64,000 nucleotides of DNA from Planctomycetota bacterium (GTDB lineage: Bacteria > Planctomycetota > Planctomycetia > Planctomycetales > Planctomycetaceae): contig JAFEBS010000011.1 of assembly GCA_018242525.1 (NCBI GenBank), positions 1-64,000 of the forward strand, in the 5' to 3' direction. Both the position numbers and the translations under genes were made by a program. The notes beneath the pieces are model-generated. The model had not been told where the DNA came from. It ran no database searches and saw only the letters and a program-made list of their open reading frames with translations. Positions 1 through 9,900 of the stretch are shown piece by piece. Every line of letters begins with the position of its first letter. Position 1 is the first letter of the stretch.

Positions 1-1
1 C

Positions 2-520
2 GTCGATCAGAACTTCGATACCTACACCGTCGAATACACATTCGCGGACGGATCGAAGTTGTTCCTGGAAGGTCGCGGGATGCCCGGCGCGGCGACTGAG
101 TTCGCGAGCTATGCACAATGCAGCAAGGGTTCGGCCACGATCTCGGCCTCGGGCCACTGGCCATCCAAGGCTCGCATCTATAAGGGCCAGAAAATGGTGG
201 ACAGCGATGTGATCTGGCGTGCCGAAGACAAGACCAGCCCCTATCAGTTGGAATGGGACCACCTGATGAATGCCATTCGTCAGGATCAGCCCTACAACGA
301 AGTGAAGCGCGGTGCCGAGGCCAGTCTGGTCACCTCGATGGGCCGCATGGCCTGTCACACCGGCCGTGTGATCACCTATGACGAGATGCTGAACTGCGAG
401 CACGAATTCGCGCCCAACGTCGACAAGTTGACGATCGATGGCGAAGCGCCGCTGGTCGCCGATGCCAATGGCCTGTATCCGGTTCCCGCCCCGGGAATCA
501 AGACGAAGCGTGAGTACTAA
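2..520 (+). CDS. Gfo/Idh/MocA family oxidoreductase, C-terminal part (5' end outside window)
   Basis: The frame is open from the window edge to a TAA at 518-520, giving 172 residues of a C-terminal half. The segment with FADGSKLFLEGRGMPG and the C-terminal pattern LEWDHLMNAIRQDQPYNEVKRGAEASLVTSMGR (split here only for reading) is typical of the beta-sheet/C-terminal domain of planctomycetal Gfo/Idh/MocA dehydrogenases: a polar 'hLmnAIrqdqPyNE' turn, then a helix. These are NAD(P)-dependent, usually Tat-exported sugar or inositol oxidoreductases. The Rossmann domain and signal peptide lie upstream of the window, so substrate and export cannot be judged. A hairpin follows the gene. Confidence 0.85.
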   Translation, partial: VDQNFDTYTVEYTFADGSKLFLEGRGMPGAATEFASYAQCSKGSATISASGHWPSKARIYKGQKMVDSDVIWRAEDKTSPYQLEWDHLMNAIRQDQPYNEVKRGAEASLVTSMGRMACHTGRVITYDEMLNCEHEFAPNVDKLTIDGEAPLVADANGLYPVPAPGIKTKREY

Positions 521-540
521 GCGACTGACTTGTATTTTGT

Positions 541-622
541 CAGTCCCAGGTTTTGGGCGTAAAAGTCGTGAGACTTTAGAAATCTCTGAACTCTCACGAG
601 TTCGCCTACGCCAGTTCCGAGC
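541..622. repeat. palindromic intergenic repeat, family A (diverged copy)
   Basis: Two half-sites, AAGTCGTGAGACTTT and CTCACGAGTTCGCCTACG, lie about 20 bases apart and in opposite sense. The same arrangement is seen at 11049-11113, and a single half-site occurs inside a coding region near 33811. It appears to be a dispersed imperfect palindrome of unknown function. Confidence 0.5.
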
Positions 623-661
623 TCTGTCAAAGCACTGGTCGCTGATGCCGATTACGACTCG

Positions 662-689
662 GCCCCCGGTTGATCGTTCAGCCGGGGGC
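662..689. terminator. hairpin between convergent genes
   Basis: An 8-bp perfect stem, GCCCCCGG (662-669) with CCGGGGGC (682-689), has a 12-base loop and is followed on the plus strand by TGTTTC. It lies between the oxidoreductase gene ending at 520 and the minus-strand HD gene ending at 752, so it could serve both directions. Confidence 0.6.
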
Positions 690-751
690 TGTTTCACCAA
701 CCTCTGAAATGTTTGGGTTCGGAATCGATTTTCGCTGAAACTGCCCGGCCT

Positions 752-2080
<1,329 letters not shown>

Positions 2081-2229
2081 CGGGTTCTGTACTTCGGAGC
2101 GTGTCGATTCCGGCCCGATGACTGCCACCAGTTCGTCGCGTCAGCGATGGATCGTCCACAGGAAGCGGCCTGTATATCCTTCACGGGCGCATCGGGCCGG
2201 CGAACTGAAGGACGATCTTACGCGGACAA

Positions 2230-2252
2230 CCCCTCGCCTTGACGACGAGGGG
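2230..2252 (-). terminator. hairpin downstream of efp
   Basis: The 7-bp stem CCCCTCG (2230-2236) / CGAGGGG (2246-2252) lies 14 bases beyond the end of the EF-P gene in its direction of transcription. Only a weak U-run follows, so it is a plausible but not strong intrinsic terminator. Confidence 0.45.
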
Positions 2253-2265
2253 CTTCGTCGATCGA

Positions 2266-2838
2266 TCACGTACAGCGACGCTTGAATTCGCCGGTTTCCG
2301 TGTCGATTTCGATCTTGTCGCCGATTTCGACGAAGGCCGAGACCTGCAGTTCGTGCTTGGTGTCCTTCAGGATCGCCGACTTGGTGATTTTGCCAGACGT
2401 GTCGCCGCGGGCCACGGGTTCGGTGTATTCGATTTCCCGAATGATCGTTTTGGGCAGGACGACGGAAATCGGCCGACCTTCGTAAAACGTCACTTCGCAG
2501 ACATCGGTCATGTCCGGAGTCAGGAACTTTTCGATGTCCCCCAGGGTTTCGGCATCGATTTCGTACTGGTTGAATTCTTCATCCACGAAGACATGCGCCG
2601 GCGGAGCGTAGTAGGAATAGGTGCAGGGCTTCTTTTCCAGCATCACCCCTTCCAGCTTTTCGTCGGCCTTGTAGATCGGCTCCGAAATCCGGCCGGTCAT
2701 CAGGTTCTTCAAGCGCAGCTTGACGACGGCCGCATTGCGACCCGATTTGTTGTATTGGGCCTTCAGGACAACAACCGGAGAGTTCTCAACGATGATGACA
2801 TTGCCCGACTGTAACTCGCCGGCGAGCTTGACACTCAT
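2266..2838 (-). CDS. efp: translation elongation factor P, arginine-tip (EarP-dependent) type
   Basis: This 190-residue EF-P binds between the ribosomal P and E sites and relieves stalling at polyproline. Its domain I loop reads NKSGRNAAVV, placing Arg34 where E. coli EF-P has the beta-lysylated Lys34. This is the loop of Pseudomonas/Neisseria EF-P, whose Arg32 is rhamnosylated by EarP. The rest also matches that subclass (TYSYYAPPAHVFVDEEFNQYEI, TEPVARGDTSGK, LQVSAFVEIGDKIEIDT). I chose the ATG at 2838, preceded by AGGAAAAATGGGAAACG; the longer frame to 2910 adds 24 residues absent from the family. The upstream neighbour on the same strand, 84 bases away, is the predicted modifying enzyme EarP. 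Confidence 0.95.
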   Translation of the reverse strand: MSVKLAGELQSGNVIIVENSPVVVLKAQYNKSGRNAAVVKLRLKNLMTGRISEPIYKADEKLEGVMLEKKPCTYSYYAPPAHVFVDEEFNQYEIDAETLGDIEKFLTPDMTDVCEVTFYEGRPISVVLPKTIIREIEYTEPVARGDTSGKITKSAILKDTKHELQVSAFVEIGDKIEIDTETGEFKRRCT

Positions 2839-2922
2839 AACACGTTTCCCATTTTTCCTGTCGAAGTAAAGTAGTCGCATCCGCCAACCATGGCCTGACG
2901 CGTCGCCCACCAGGCGTTTGCC

Positions 2923-4062
2923 TCAATTTCCGCGCACTAAGCGCACCAGATTGTCGGCCAAATTCCCCGTACGGTCAAGTTGGCTGGCCCAGACTTTACC
3001 ATGTTGCTGAATTCGCCGTCGATTCGCTGCGAAATCTGACCAGGCAGCCCGGATGTCGCCGGCCCCATTCCACGCGTGCCAGCAGTTCCGCACCGCTGGC
3101 ATTTCTGTGGTTTCCCCCAGAAAGCGGGTCAAAAAGGCGTCCAGCTTCACCAGGTGCGTATCTGCAGATTGGGGGTAAATCTGCCAGACAAACGGTTGCT
3201 GAGCCCACTGGGCCCTGACGAAGGAATCCTCGCCCCGAACGAAATTGACGTCGCACGACCAGAGTAACCGGTCGTAATCCGACTGCGACAGGAACGGGAG
3301 AGCCTGAACTGTCAGCGAATTTCGCGTCAGGACCGTCCCCGGTTGCAGGTGATTTCCGAACCAGTCCGCCGCCTGCCTGGTCGCCGCTCCCGGTGACACC
3401 AGGACGCGGATCGGAGACGGACCACTGTTCCATTCCGTCAAGAGTTTCCCCAGAGCGGGGTTGTCATAACAGAACATCGAAACGCGAAGTTCAGCCGTCG
3501 CCAGCGGGACTCCCAGTCGTCGCAGGAATGCATCGGCCTCGTCTTGATCGAACGCTGCTCGCTCGGCCAGCAATCCCTGTTCACACAGCAGGCCCCCGGT
3601 GCTGGCGGTAAACCCCGGAAAGAAAAACGTCTTTGATAAGGGAAGTCGCGACAGCGGTGATCGTGCCAGGTGACAATCTTCGACCCAAGCCTCAGCGCTC
3701 AGGTATTCCAGATTGATCCAGACGGGGGCCGGGTCTCGCCAGGCCATCTTTGCCACGTAATTGTCGGGTATGGTGCACCCGAATGCTTCAATGACCACGT
3801 CGGCGGCGTCGACGTCCGGGAAATCCGGAGTCCAGTGCCGGATTTCGATGGATTCGATAACTTGTGCAGCGACATCGACCACCGCCTGCGGACAAAGAAC
3901 GACAAAGCTTTCCAGGTTGTCGACCCACAATCGTACCGAGGCTTCGTGTTCGGTGACCAGTTGCCGAGCCAATCGCCAGCACGTACCGATATCACCGAAG
4001 TTATCGACGACCGCACAAAAAATGTCCCATCGATCGATTGTCAACTCGACGTTCCCGATCAT
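2923..4062 (-). CDS. earP: EarP, protein-arginine rhamnosyltransferase of EF-P
   Basis: The 379-residue protein of the former DUF2331 family transfers rhamnose from dTDP-rhamnose to the tip arginine of EF-P. The N-terminal signature WDIFCAVVDNFGDIGTCWRL contains the conserved Asp20 and Asp24 of the catalytic site. The C-terminal nucleotide-sugar site is recognisable as CDVNFVRGEDSFVRAQWAQ followed by PFVWQIYPQ. It is immediately upstream of efp on the same strand, the classical genetic linkage. The ATG at 4062 is the likely start; a TTG at 4071 would add three residues. Oddly, a 31-base palindromic repeat starts one base upstream of the ATG, so the leader and any ribosome-binding site lie within repeat sequence. 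No dTDP-rhamnose synthesis genes are in the window. Confidence 0.93.
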   Translation of the reverse strand: MIGNVELTIDRWDIFCAVVDNFGDIGTCWRLARQLVTEHEASVRLWVDNLESFVVLCPQAVVDVAAQVIESIEIRHWTPDFPDVDAADVVIEAFGCTIPDNYVAKMAWRDPAPVWINLEYLSAEAWVEDCHLARSPLSRLPLSKTFFFPGFTASTGGLLCEQGLLAERAAFDQDEADAFLRRLGVPLATAELRVSMFCYDNPALGKLLTEWNSGPSPIRVLVSPGAATRQAADWFGNHLQPGTVLTRNSLTVQALPFLSQSDYDRLLWSCDVNFVRGEDSFVRAQWAQQPFVWQIYPQSADTHLVKLDAFLTRFLGETTEMPAVRNCWHAWNGAGDIRAAWSDFAANRRRIQQHGKVWASQLDRTGNLADNLVRLVRGN

Positions 4063-4093
4063 CGTTCCCAAGCGGGAGCTTGGGAACGAGAAA
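4063..4093. repeat. 31-bp palindromic repeat, family B, copy 1
   Basis: The core is the inverted repeat CGTTCCCAAGC ... GCTTGGGAACG with a 4-base centre, followed by AGAAA. An identical 31-base copy in the same orientation lies at 53410-53440. Here it abuts the earP start codon. Confidence 0.85.
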
Positions 4094-4115
4094 TTCTAAA
4101 GTGCATTGCATCAGT

Positions 4116-4227
4116 CTGGGACATTAACCCGTCGCGCGAGCGAGGGATGATCGAGTTGGCCACGCATCGACGAATCCCTCGCTCGCTCGCTCGCTCGCTC
4201 GCTCGCTCGCGCGTCGGGCTAGTGTTC
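4116..4227. repeat. palindromic repeat, family C, copy 1, with (CTCG)8 expansion
   Basis: The element starts CTGGGACATTA and has large imperfect inverted arms (CCCGTCGCGCGAGCGAGGGAT against ATCCCTCGCTCG...CGCGCGTCGGGCT). The second copy is at 42738-42826. Here the right arm carries eight tandem CTCG units (4177-4208), where the other copy has one CTCG and one GTCG. The right end overlaps the last codons and stop of the DMT permease gene. Confidence 0.85.
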
Positions 4228-5088
4228 TGAGGCCTTGACGGGTTGCATTCCGGCACCGATCGCGACTGCACTCAGGATAAACACACCACCGACCGCCGTT
4301 CGCAATGACGGTATTTCGCCCAGTAACAACCAGGCAAACAGGCCTCCGTAGATCGGCTCCAGAGCACTCACAATACTGGCAAATTGTGCCCGCACATTCA
4401 CCAGACTTTGAATGAACAGGAAATGAGCCAGGGCGGTGAAGATGACTCCCAGCACAATCAACAAGCACCAATCCTGTACGGCCAGGGGTTGATAATACGT
4501 CGGCAACAGAAACAGCAGCAGCAACGCGGCAAAGAAACCCTGTCCGGCTGCAATCACCGCTGGAGTAAACTGTCGGGCCAGCCCCCGATTCATCAGCAAC
4601 AGGCAGGCGAAACTCAGTCCCGACAGGATTCCCCAGCCAACTCCAAGCGTGGTCTTGTCATCCAGGTCAAATCTCGGCACCAGAACCACCAGCCCCAACG
4701 ATACCAGGCAGGCAGTGATGGCGTCGATCCGTCGACGTGGTTCGTGAAAGAGGATCGGCTCAAACAACGTGATAAAAACGGGAAAGCTGGAATACGCCAG
4801 CAGTGCAATCGCCACCGAAGACAGTTGAATCGAATGAAAGAAGCTGTACCAGTGAAACGCCAGGATCAAACCTGGGCCCGCCAGTTGCCACAACCGCTGT
4901 CGGGAACCACCCGGCCAGACCAACAGGCCGGTCCCGAAGAGGATGGCAAAGGCCAGCGTGCCAAAAACAGTCCTGCCAGCAACGATCATCAGTGCAGATG
5001 CGGTCGTGGCCTTGCCCAGGAGTCCCGCCAGACCAAACAGGGCGACTGCCGCATTCAGTTGCAGCATCGCCGCTCGAGTTTTTGACAA
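4219..5088 (-). CDS. EamA/DMT-family permease
   Basis: This is an inner-membrane protein of about 289 residues with roughly ten hydrophobic helices arranged as two EamA repeats: first repeat from AVALFGLAGLLGKATTASAL to FPVFITLFEPILFHE, second from LGVGWGILSGLSFACLLLMNRGLA to LEPIYGGLFAWLLLGEIPSL. DMT carriers export or import small metabolites; the substrate is not predictable. I chose the TTG at 5088 because AGGGAG sits six bases upstream. A GTG at 5127 and an ATG at 5067 are alternatives, so the N-terminus is uncertain. The final Glu-His-stop codons fall inside the family C repeat, so the C-terminus may have been altered by the repeat's insertion. Confidence 0.85.
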   Translation of the reverse strand: MSKTRAAMLQLNAAVALFGLAGLLGKATTASALMIVAGRTVFGTLAFAILFGTGLLVWPGGSRQRLWQLAGPGLILAFHWYSFFHSIQLSSVAIALLAYSSFPVFITLFEPILFHEPRRRIDAITACLVSLGLVVLVPRFDLDDKTTLGVGWGILSGLSFACLLLMNRGLARQFTPAVIAAGQGFFAALLLLFLLPTYYQPLAVQDWCLLIVLGVIFTALAHFLFIQSLVNVRAQFASIVSALEPIYGGLFAWLLLGEIPSLRTAVGGVFILSAVAIGAGMQPVKASEH

Positions 5089-5248
5089 ACGATTCTCCCT
5101 GTCACATTCGACCGCGGCATCGATCACGAAATGATTTCAATTGATTCAAGGCGTCAGGCGAGGTATCAAACCCATTCCAGGGGCAAAATCCGATTGGTCG
5201 CCGATCACGTTTCCAAAACCGGCCGTTTCTCCTTCACAGGTGTCTGTC

Positions 5249-5665
5249 ATGTTGATTCTAACCGCATTGATCGGTTCGGTTCTGGCGCAGGCGGGCGATT
5301 CCCTGTACGTCGCCAAACCGCTGACTCAGCCTAAACAGTTTACGGCCGGAATCGAAGGGCCGCAGTGCGGGCCTGATGGAACCATTTACGCCGTCAATTT
5401 CGGCCGCGAACAGACCATCGGCCGGGTGACCCCGGACGGAAAAGCGGAACTGTTCGTCGCGCTTCCTGGAAAAAGCACCGGGAATGGAATCGTGTTTGAC
5501 CGGCAGGGACGCATGTACGTTCTGGGGAAGAGTCCCACCAATGTCTGTTTTGGCGGCCCGGACGGTCGGACGGTGTATGTCACCGAGGTCGAACACACCC
5601 GGTTGGTCCAGTTCCGGGTCGAGACGCCAGGACTGGCCTGGAAGCGCTGGCAGACGTCAAAGTAA
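5249..5665 (+). CDS. SMP-30/gluconolactonase-like protein with internal deletion
   Basis: The 138-residue frame starts with a signal peptide (MLILTALIGSVLAQAG). It continues with the opening blades of a gluconolactonase/LRE beta-propeller (PDGTIYAVNFG, GKSTGNGIVFDRQGRMYV) and then jumps at about residue 91 (near 5522) into the family's C-terminal blade (GKSPTNVCFGGPDGRTVYVTEVEH). Family members are about 300 residues, so roughly half of the propeller appears to be missing in frame. It is probably non-functional or a remnant, although the frame is intact. I start it at the ATG at 5249 because the upstream extension to 5141 does not look like protein. Confidence 0.65.
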   Translation: MLILTALIGSVLAQAGDSLYVAKPLTQPKQFTAGIEGPQCGPDGTIYAVNFGREQTIGRVTPDGKAELFVALPGKSTGNGIVFDRQGRMYVLGKSPTNVCFGGPDGRTVYVTEVEHTRLVQFRVETPGLAWKRWQTSK

Positions 5666-5717
5666 CGCTCATTCGTATTGAAGATGTCTGCAACATCCTC
5701 AACTTAGGGAGCCTCCC

Positions 5718-6365
5718 ATGCGCCACCTTGTTTTCGCCTCTGTCCTCGCCGTCTCGCTGACTCTCCCTGCCCTCTGTTTTGCCCTGCTGTACACCGTTGA
5801 AGGCAATGCGCCTCAATCCGCTGAAAACTACAAACGGTGGCCCGGTTTCGTGGATGTGGTCAATCAACCCTCCCGACAGCAACTGGTGTGGTGCAACGGG
5901 GCGGAGTCTTTCTATTACTCGGGCGATACCCAGGCGTTGAACGCGATTCTCCGCGATTTCGCCAAGGTGGAATGTCCGACACACACCGTCATCTTTCGGC
6001 CGGGTCCCCTGCAGAATAAATACGATTGGCATGTGGCCATCGTCGAAGGGATCGCACGACATCACGTTGTCGCAAATCGATTGCAACTGGTCAACGATCT
6101 GGATCCGGTCCTGACGGTCTATATCAGCGACAAGCTGAAACTGGATTCGGTGGTCGTGCCGCAAGAGATTCAGATTCGGCAACTGAGCGATCTGCGCAGC
6201 CGGTATCTCGACGCCCAAAAGGATGAGACGGCAAAGCCGGGGGCCGACAGATTGCTTGAGGCGCTCGACGAGGATCCGATTCTCAAGCAACTTGGTGCCA
6301 AAGATTACGAGGCTCGTATTCAGCAGATCGCGTCGTTTGTCGAACTGCGGCGACCGAAGAAGTGA
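5718..6365 (+). CDS. hypothetical exported or membrane-anchored protein
   Basis: The 215-residue product begins with a hydrophobic segment (VFASVLAVSLTLPALCFALLY, residues about 5-24) that could be a signal peptide or single anchor, with no clear cleavage motif. The rest is soluble and mixed alpha/beta, with FAKVECPTHTVIFRPGPLQNKYDWHVAIVEGIARH and a charged C-terminal helix. I do not recognise a named family. The start has AGGGAG about nine bases upstream (5707-5712). It follows the deleted gluconolactonase gene by 52 bases and may share a transcript with it. No function can be assigned. Confidence 0.7.
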   Translation: MRHLVFASVLAVSLTLPALCFALLYTVEGNAPQSAENYKRWPGFVDVVNQPSRQQLVWCNGAESFYYSGDTQALNAILRDFAKVECPTHTVIFRPGPLQNKYDWHVAIVEGIARHHVVANRLQLVNDLDPVLTVYISDKLKLDSVVVPQEIQIRQLSDLRSRYLDAQKDETAKPGADRLLEALDEDPILKQLGAKDYEARIQQIASFVELRRPKK

Positions 6366-6419
6366 GCACGGCACTTCCTCACTGGGTTTTAAAAACTCGC
6401 GAATTTCCCCCGAATCCTG

Positions 6420-6448
6420 TTGACGGTTACAATTTGTAACACTAAAGT
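6420..6448 (+). promoter_or_regulatory. predicted blaI-type promoter
   Basis: TTGACG (6420-6425) and TAAAGT (6443-6448) are separated by 17 bases and resemble a sigma70 -35/-10 pair (5/6 and 4/6 matches). The spacer contains the perfect palindrome annotated separately. It lies 34-62 bases upstream of the repressor start codon. Confidence 0.55.
6426..6440. promoter_or_regulatory. BlaI/MecI-type operator palindrome
   Basis: GTTACAATTTGTAAC is a perfect 15-bp dyad (7-bp arms, one central base). It contains TACA-N3-TGTA, the kind of half-site bound by BlaI/MecI repressors. Its place exactly between the predicted -35 and -10 hexamers upstream of a BlaI-family gene argues for autorepression. Confidence 0.7.
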
Positions 6449-6481
6449 GCGCGCCATGTGATTCACGTCACGGGGGGAACC

Positions 6482-6886
6482 ATGGCCCAACGCAAACCTG
6501 CCAAATCGGACTTGAGTCCGCTGGAACAGACAATCCTGGACATCGTCTGGCGACGGAAAACAGCCCGGGCGGACGATGTTCGCGAGGCGCTTCGTCCAGA
6601 GCACGATTTGACCGACTCAACCGTGCGGACTCTGCTGCGACGGATCGAAGGGAAGGGATACCTGGAGCATACCACTGAGGGGCGAACGTTCGTCTATCGA
6701 TCACCGGTCAAGCCCTCGGAAATGGCCAACCAGGCGGTTCAACAGGTCGTCGATCGATTTTGTCAGGGATCGTTGTCAAGTCTGCTGATTGGCATGGCAG
6801 ATGACCGGATGATCACGGCCGATGAATTGCGGACGCTGGCGGCAGAAATTGAGCGGGCCGAGAAGAAGTCGCACCGACCGGGCTGA
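6482..6886 (+). CDS. BlaI/MecI family transcriptional repressor
   Basis: This 134-residue winged-helix repressor has LSPLEQTILDIVWRRKTARADDVREAL, then the recognition region LTDSTVRTLLRRIEGKGYLEHTTEGRTFVYRSPV (about residues 45-78), and a C-terminal dimerisation helix. These are the hallmarks of penicillinase repressors. Known members are released from DNA after proteolysis triggered by a membrane M56 peptidase, and such a gene follows 97 bases downstream, so the two form a sensor-repressor pair. The ATG at 6482 has a G-rich ribosome site (CGGGGGGAACC) just upstream; an in-frame GTG at 6458 lacks one. In planctomycetes the signal sensed by such pairs is generally unknown and need not be a beta-lactam. 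Confidence 0.93.
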   Translation: MAQRKPAKSDLSPLEQTILDIVWRRKTARADDVREALRPEHDLTDSTVRTLLRRIEGKGYLEHTTEGRTFVYRSPVKPSEMANQAVQQVVDRFCQGSLSSLLIGMADDRMITADELRTLAAEIERAEKKSHRPG

Positions 6887-6983
6887 TTTCCAAGTCGGGA
6901 CATTGTTACCGGGATGACTGGTGGTGTCATGAAACTGCACCGCAGTGCGTTCTTTGGGATTCTTCAGACAAGCGAGAACCGCC

Positions 6984-9900
6984 ATGCTGGAACAGCTTTC
7001 CACTCAGATGGTCTTGATCCTGCTGGAAGCCACCATCAAGGCCACGTTGATGGTGGGCGTGGTCATGTTGATTCTGGTTGTGTTTCGCAGGATTTCAGTC
7101 CATGCACAGCACCGCATCTGGACGATCGTCCTGGTGACGCTGCTGCTGCTGCCGTTGCCGGGCCTGGCAGGAATTTACTGGTCATTGCCGTTGAGCGTCT
7201 GGCCGAGTGACTCCGGAATCGCGACGGCGAATGGAGAACACACAGGGCCGGACCTCTCGTCGTCGTCTCCCATGGGATTGGCGACGGACGTCCAGCGCCG
7301 AGGACCAGCGGAAATCGACCATTTGGCAATTCGGTCACGGCAATCGCATTCAGGTCATGCATTCGACATTGATGAGATGAGTTCCAAGTCTGAAGTCGCT
7401 GTCGAGAAATCGTTCGACGACACAGCCGCCACTTCCGTCCCGTTTGCAGCATCACATTTCGAGTCTGTCGACCTTCGAAGCGACACGAGATGGCCATCGT
7501 TATTCGTGTTTGGGACGATGGTCTGGTCAATCGGTGTTGGGCTGATGCTGGTTCGGCTGTTGATGGCGGTTGTTCACGTACGGCGAATGAAACAGTCGTC
7601 CCTGCCTGTTGCGGAAAGCACATTTCCTGCCAACGTGATTGTGCGGGAAAGTGGCCAGATCGACTCGCCCGTTGTTCTCGGATGCTGGCGGACCTGCATC
7701 CTGCTGCCACGTAACTGGCGAGACTGGTCACTGGCCAAACGATCCGCGGTCTTCGCGCACGAACTGGCTCATGTTCGCCGTCGCGATCCGCAAATCGGGT
7801 TGTTCGCTGAGTTGGCGGTAGTTCTGTTCTGGTTTCATCCCGTCAGTTGGCTGGTGCGACGCAGGCTGGCCCAGTTGGCGGAACTGGCGTGCGACCAGTC
7901 CGCCGCGGTCGCGATTGGCGACCGGGTCGCCTACGCCCGTCACCTGGTGGAGATTGCCGCAGCCATTCGACCTCGCGTTCGATTCCCGCTGGGAACAGCG
8001 ATGGCTCGCAAAAGCGTCATCGTAAAACGTGTCCACGTGCTCCTTGATGAGACTGCCGAATTGACGGAACGCATCACCGGGCGATCGTCAGCGTTGATCC
8101 GATTGTTTGGGATCCCGGCAGCAATCATGATGGTTGCTGTGCATCCAATGGCGGCACCGTCACAAGATCAACCGGTCGCGTCACAGCCGCCTGGATTGCG
8201 CCCCGCCAAGTCCAAGCTCGTCCATCTCCAACCGCGCGTTCAAGTAGACGGTCCGATTCTGACAATCCGTGGGACGATTTTGCGGCCGGATGGCTCCGTG
8301 GCCAAAGATGCGGTCCTCGAACAATCGGGGCCCGGCGATGTTGTGAGCGCGACGATCCGCGACGGACAGTATGAGATTCGCAGCACCGGAACTTTGCTGA
8401 ATCCTCCTTCCATTCTGTGCCGCAATCCGAGCGGCAGCCTGCAGTCGCTGATTCAAGTCGGTGGTTACACGCTGAGAAGCGATTGCCAGACAGCAAAGAC
8501 CATTACGCTGGCGCCCACCAAAATCATCCGAGTGAAAGTGACGGATGAACAAAAGATTGTCGACAGCGCTCATGTCCAGGTCGAAGCAGGCTCATTCAAG
8601 TATCTCGCCACGACTGGTACCGATGGCGTGGCCGAATTGAGAATCCCGCAACAGGAAAGTGTCTTCCTGATGTCTGCCTGGACGGATGATCACAGGATTG
8701 GCGGCATGCATGTCGCGCGAAAGCCGACGCGGGAAAAATTTGGTTATGAGTTCGAGGTCGAAGTTAGCAGTAGTCCGCCGGTACGGGTCCGCGTTGTTGA
8801 CGCTCAGCAGAAGCCCTTGGAAAACGTTCCCGTGGAGTTTGTCGCCGTTGATGGCGAGCACGGCGAACTGTTTGTGGGCAACAATCCGACATCGTCCCAA
8901 ACCACGGATGTCCATGGGGACGCCGTCTTTAACTGGGTCCCGAAGTGGGCTGGTGAAAGAGGTTATTTCACAATCGCAGACGGAAGTCCGTGGCGCAGAG
9001 TCGGTGATGGCGCGGCCAGGAAGTTGACGGATGGCCTGTATGAATTTCAGGTCGCACCGTCACGGTCCCCGGAACGGATTGTCGTGGAAAGTCAATTGCT
9101 GGGAGTGACGTCCGATGTCTCTGGAATGCTCGTGGAATTCTGGAGTTTCGAGGGTGAAGAGGAAGATACATGTGACGTCATCTATTCACGCTGTGACTCA
9201 CAAGGGCGATTCTCCGCGCGACTGCTTCCCGACAGCGAATACGGAGTGTACGTAAATGACCGTCAGTGGGTGAGCAATTCGTGGGAAGGAATCGTTGTGT
9301 CGAAGGACGGCGGAATTCAGAAACCCGAACTGAAACTCACGAAAGGTACGGACATTGAAGTTCTGGTCACTCGGGGCTCCAACGAAGAGCCGTTAAAGAA
9401 TGCCTGGTTGGCTTTTGAATCCGACCCGGACGCGTTACACGGGAGGCGATTCTGGGGCAGGACCGATGAACATGGGCGCTTCACCGCACCTGTTTTGGCG
9501 GGCACATTGAAGATTCGGGCGGGCGACGGCGATTGGGAGTCGACCAGAATCATTGAAGTCGTGGACGATGAACCGGTCAAAGTTCAAGTCCATCGCAAAT
9601 ACACCGTCAAGCAAACAATCTCCGGCAGACTGATCCTTCCGACCGGTGTTTCCGCCGACCTCAGCAAGACAACCGTCAAGATTGCTGGAATGGATGGTGA
9701 ATCGTCGGATTCCACCACTGTTCGCCCTGATGCCACAGGCAATTTCACAGCCGGAATCATGGCCAGCCGCTTCAGCATTCTGGCGTCATCCGAGGATGGA
9801 AAGTTGTTTGGAAGTGAGATTCTCGATTTGACGGACAAGACTCTCGAAGTTTCGATGTTCCCGACCGTTCCGTTTGTCGGGCAAGTCGTGGGTCCGGACG

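Noticed and set aside
4177..4208. Tandem CTCG units as a CRISPR or large tandem array
   Set aside because: Only eight 4-base units with no spacers; a microsatellite within the family C repeat.
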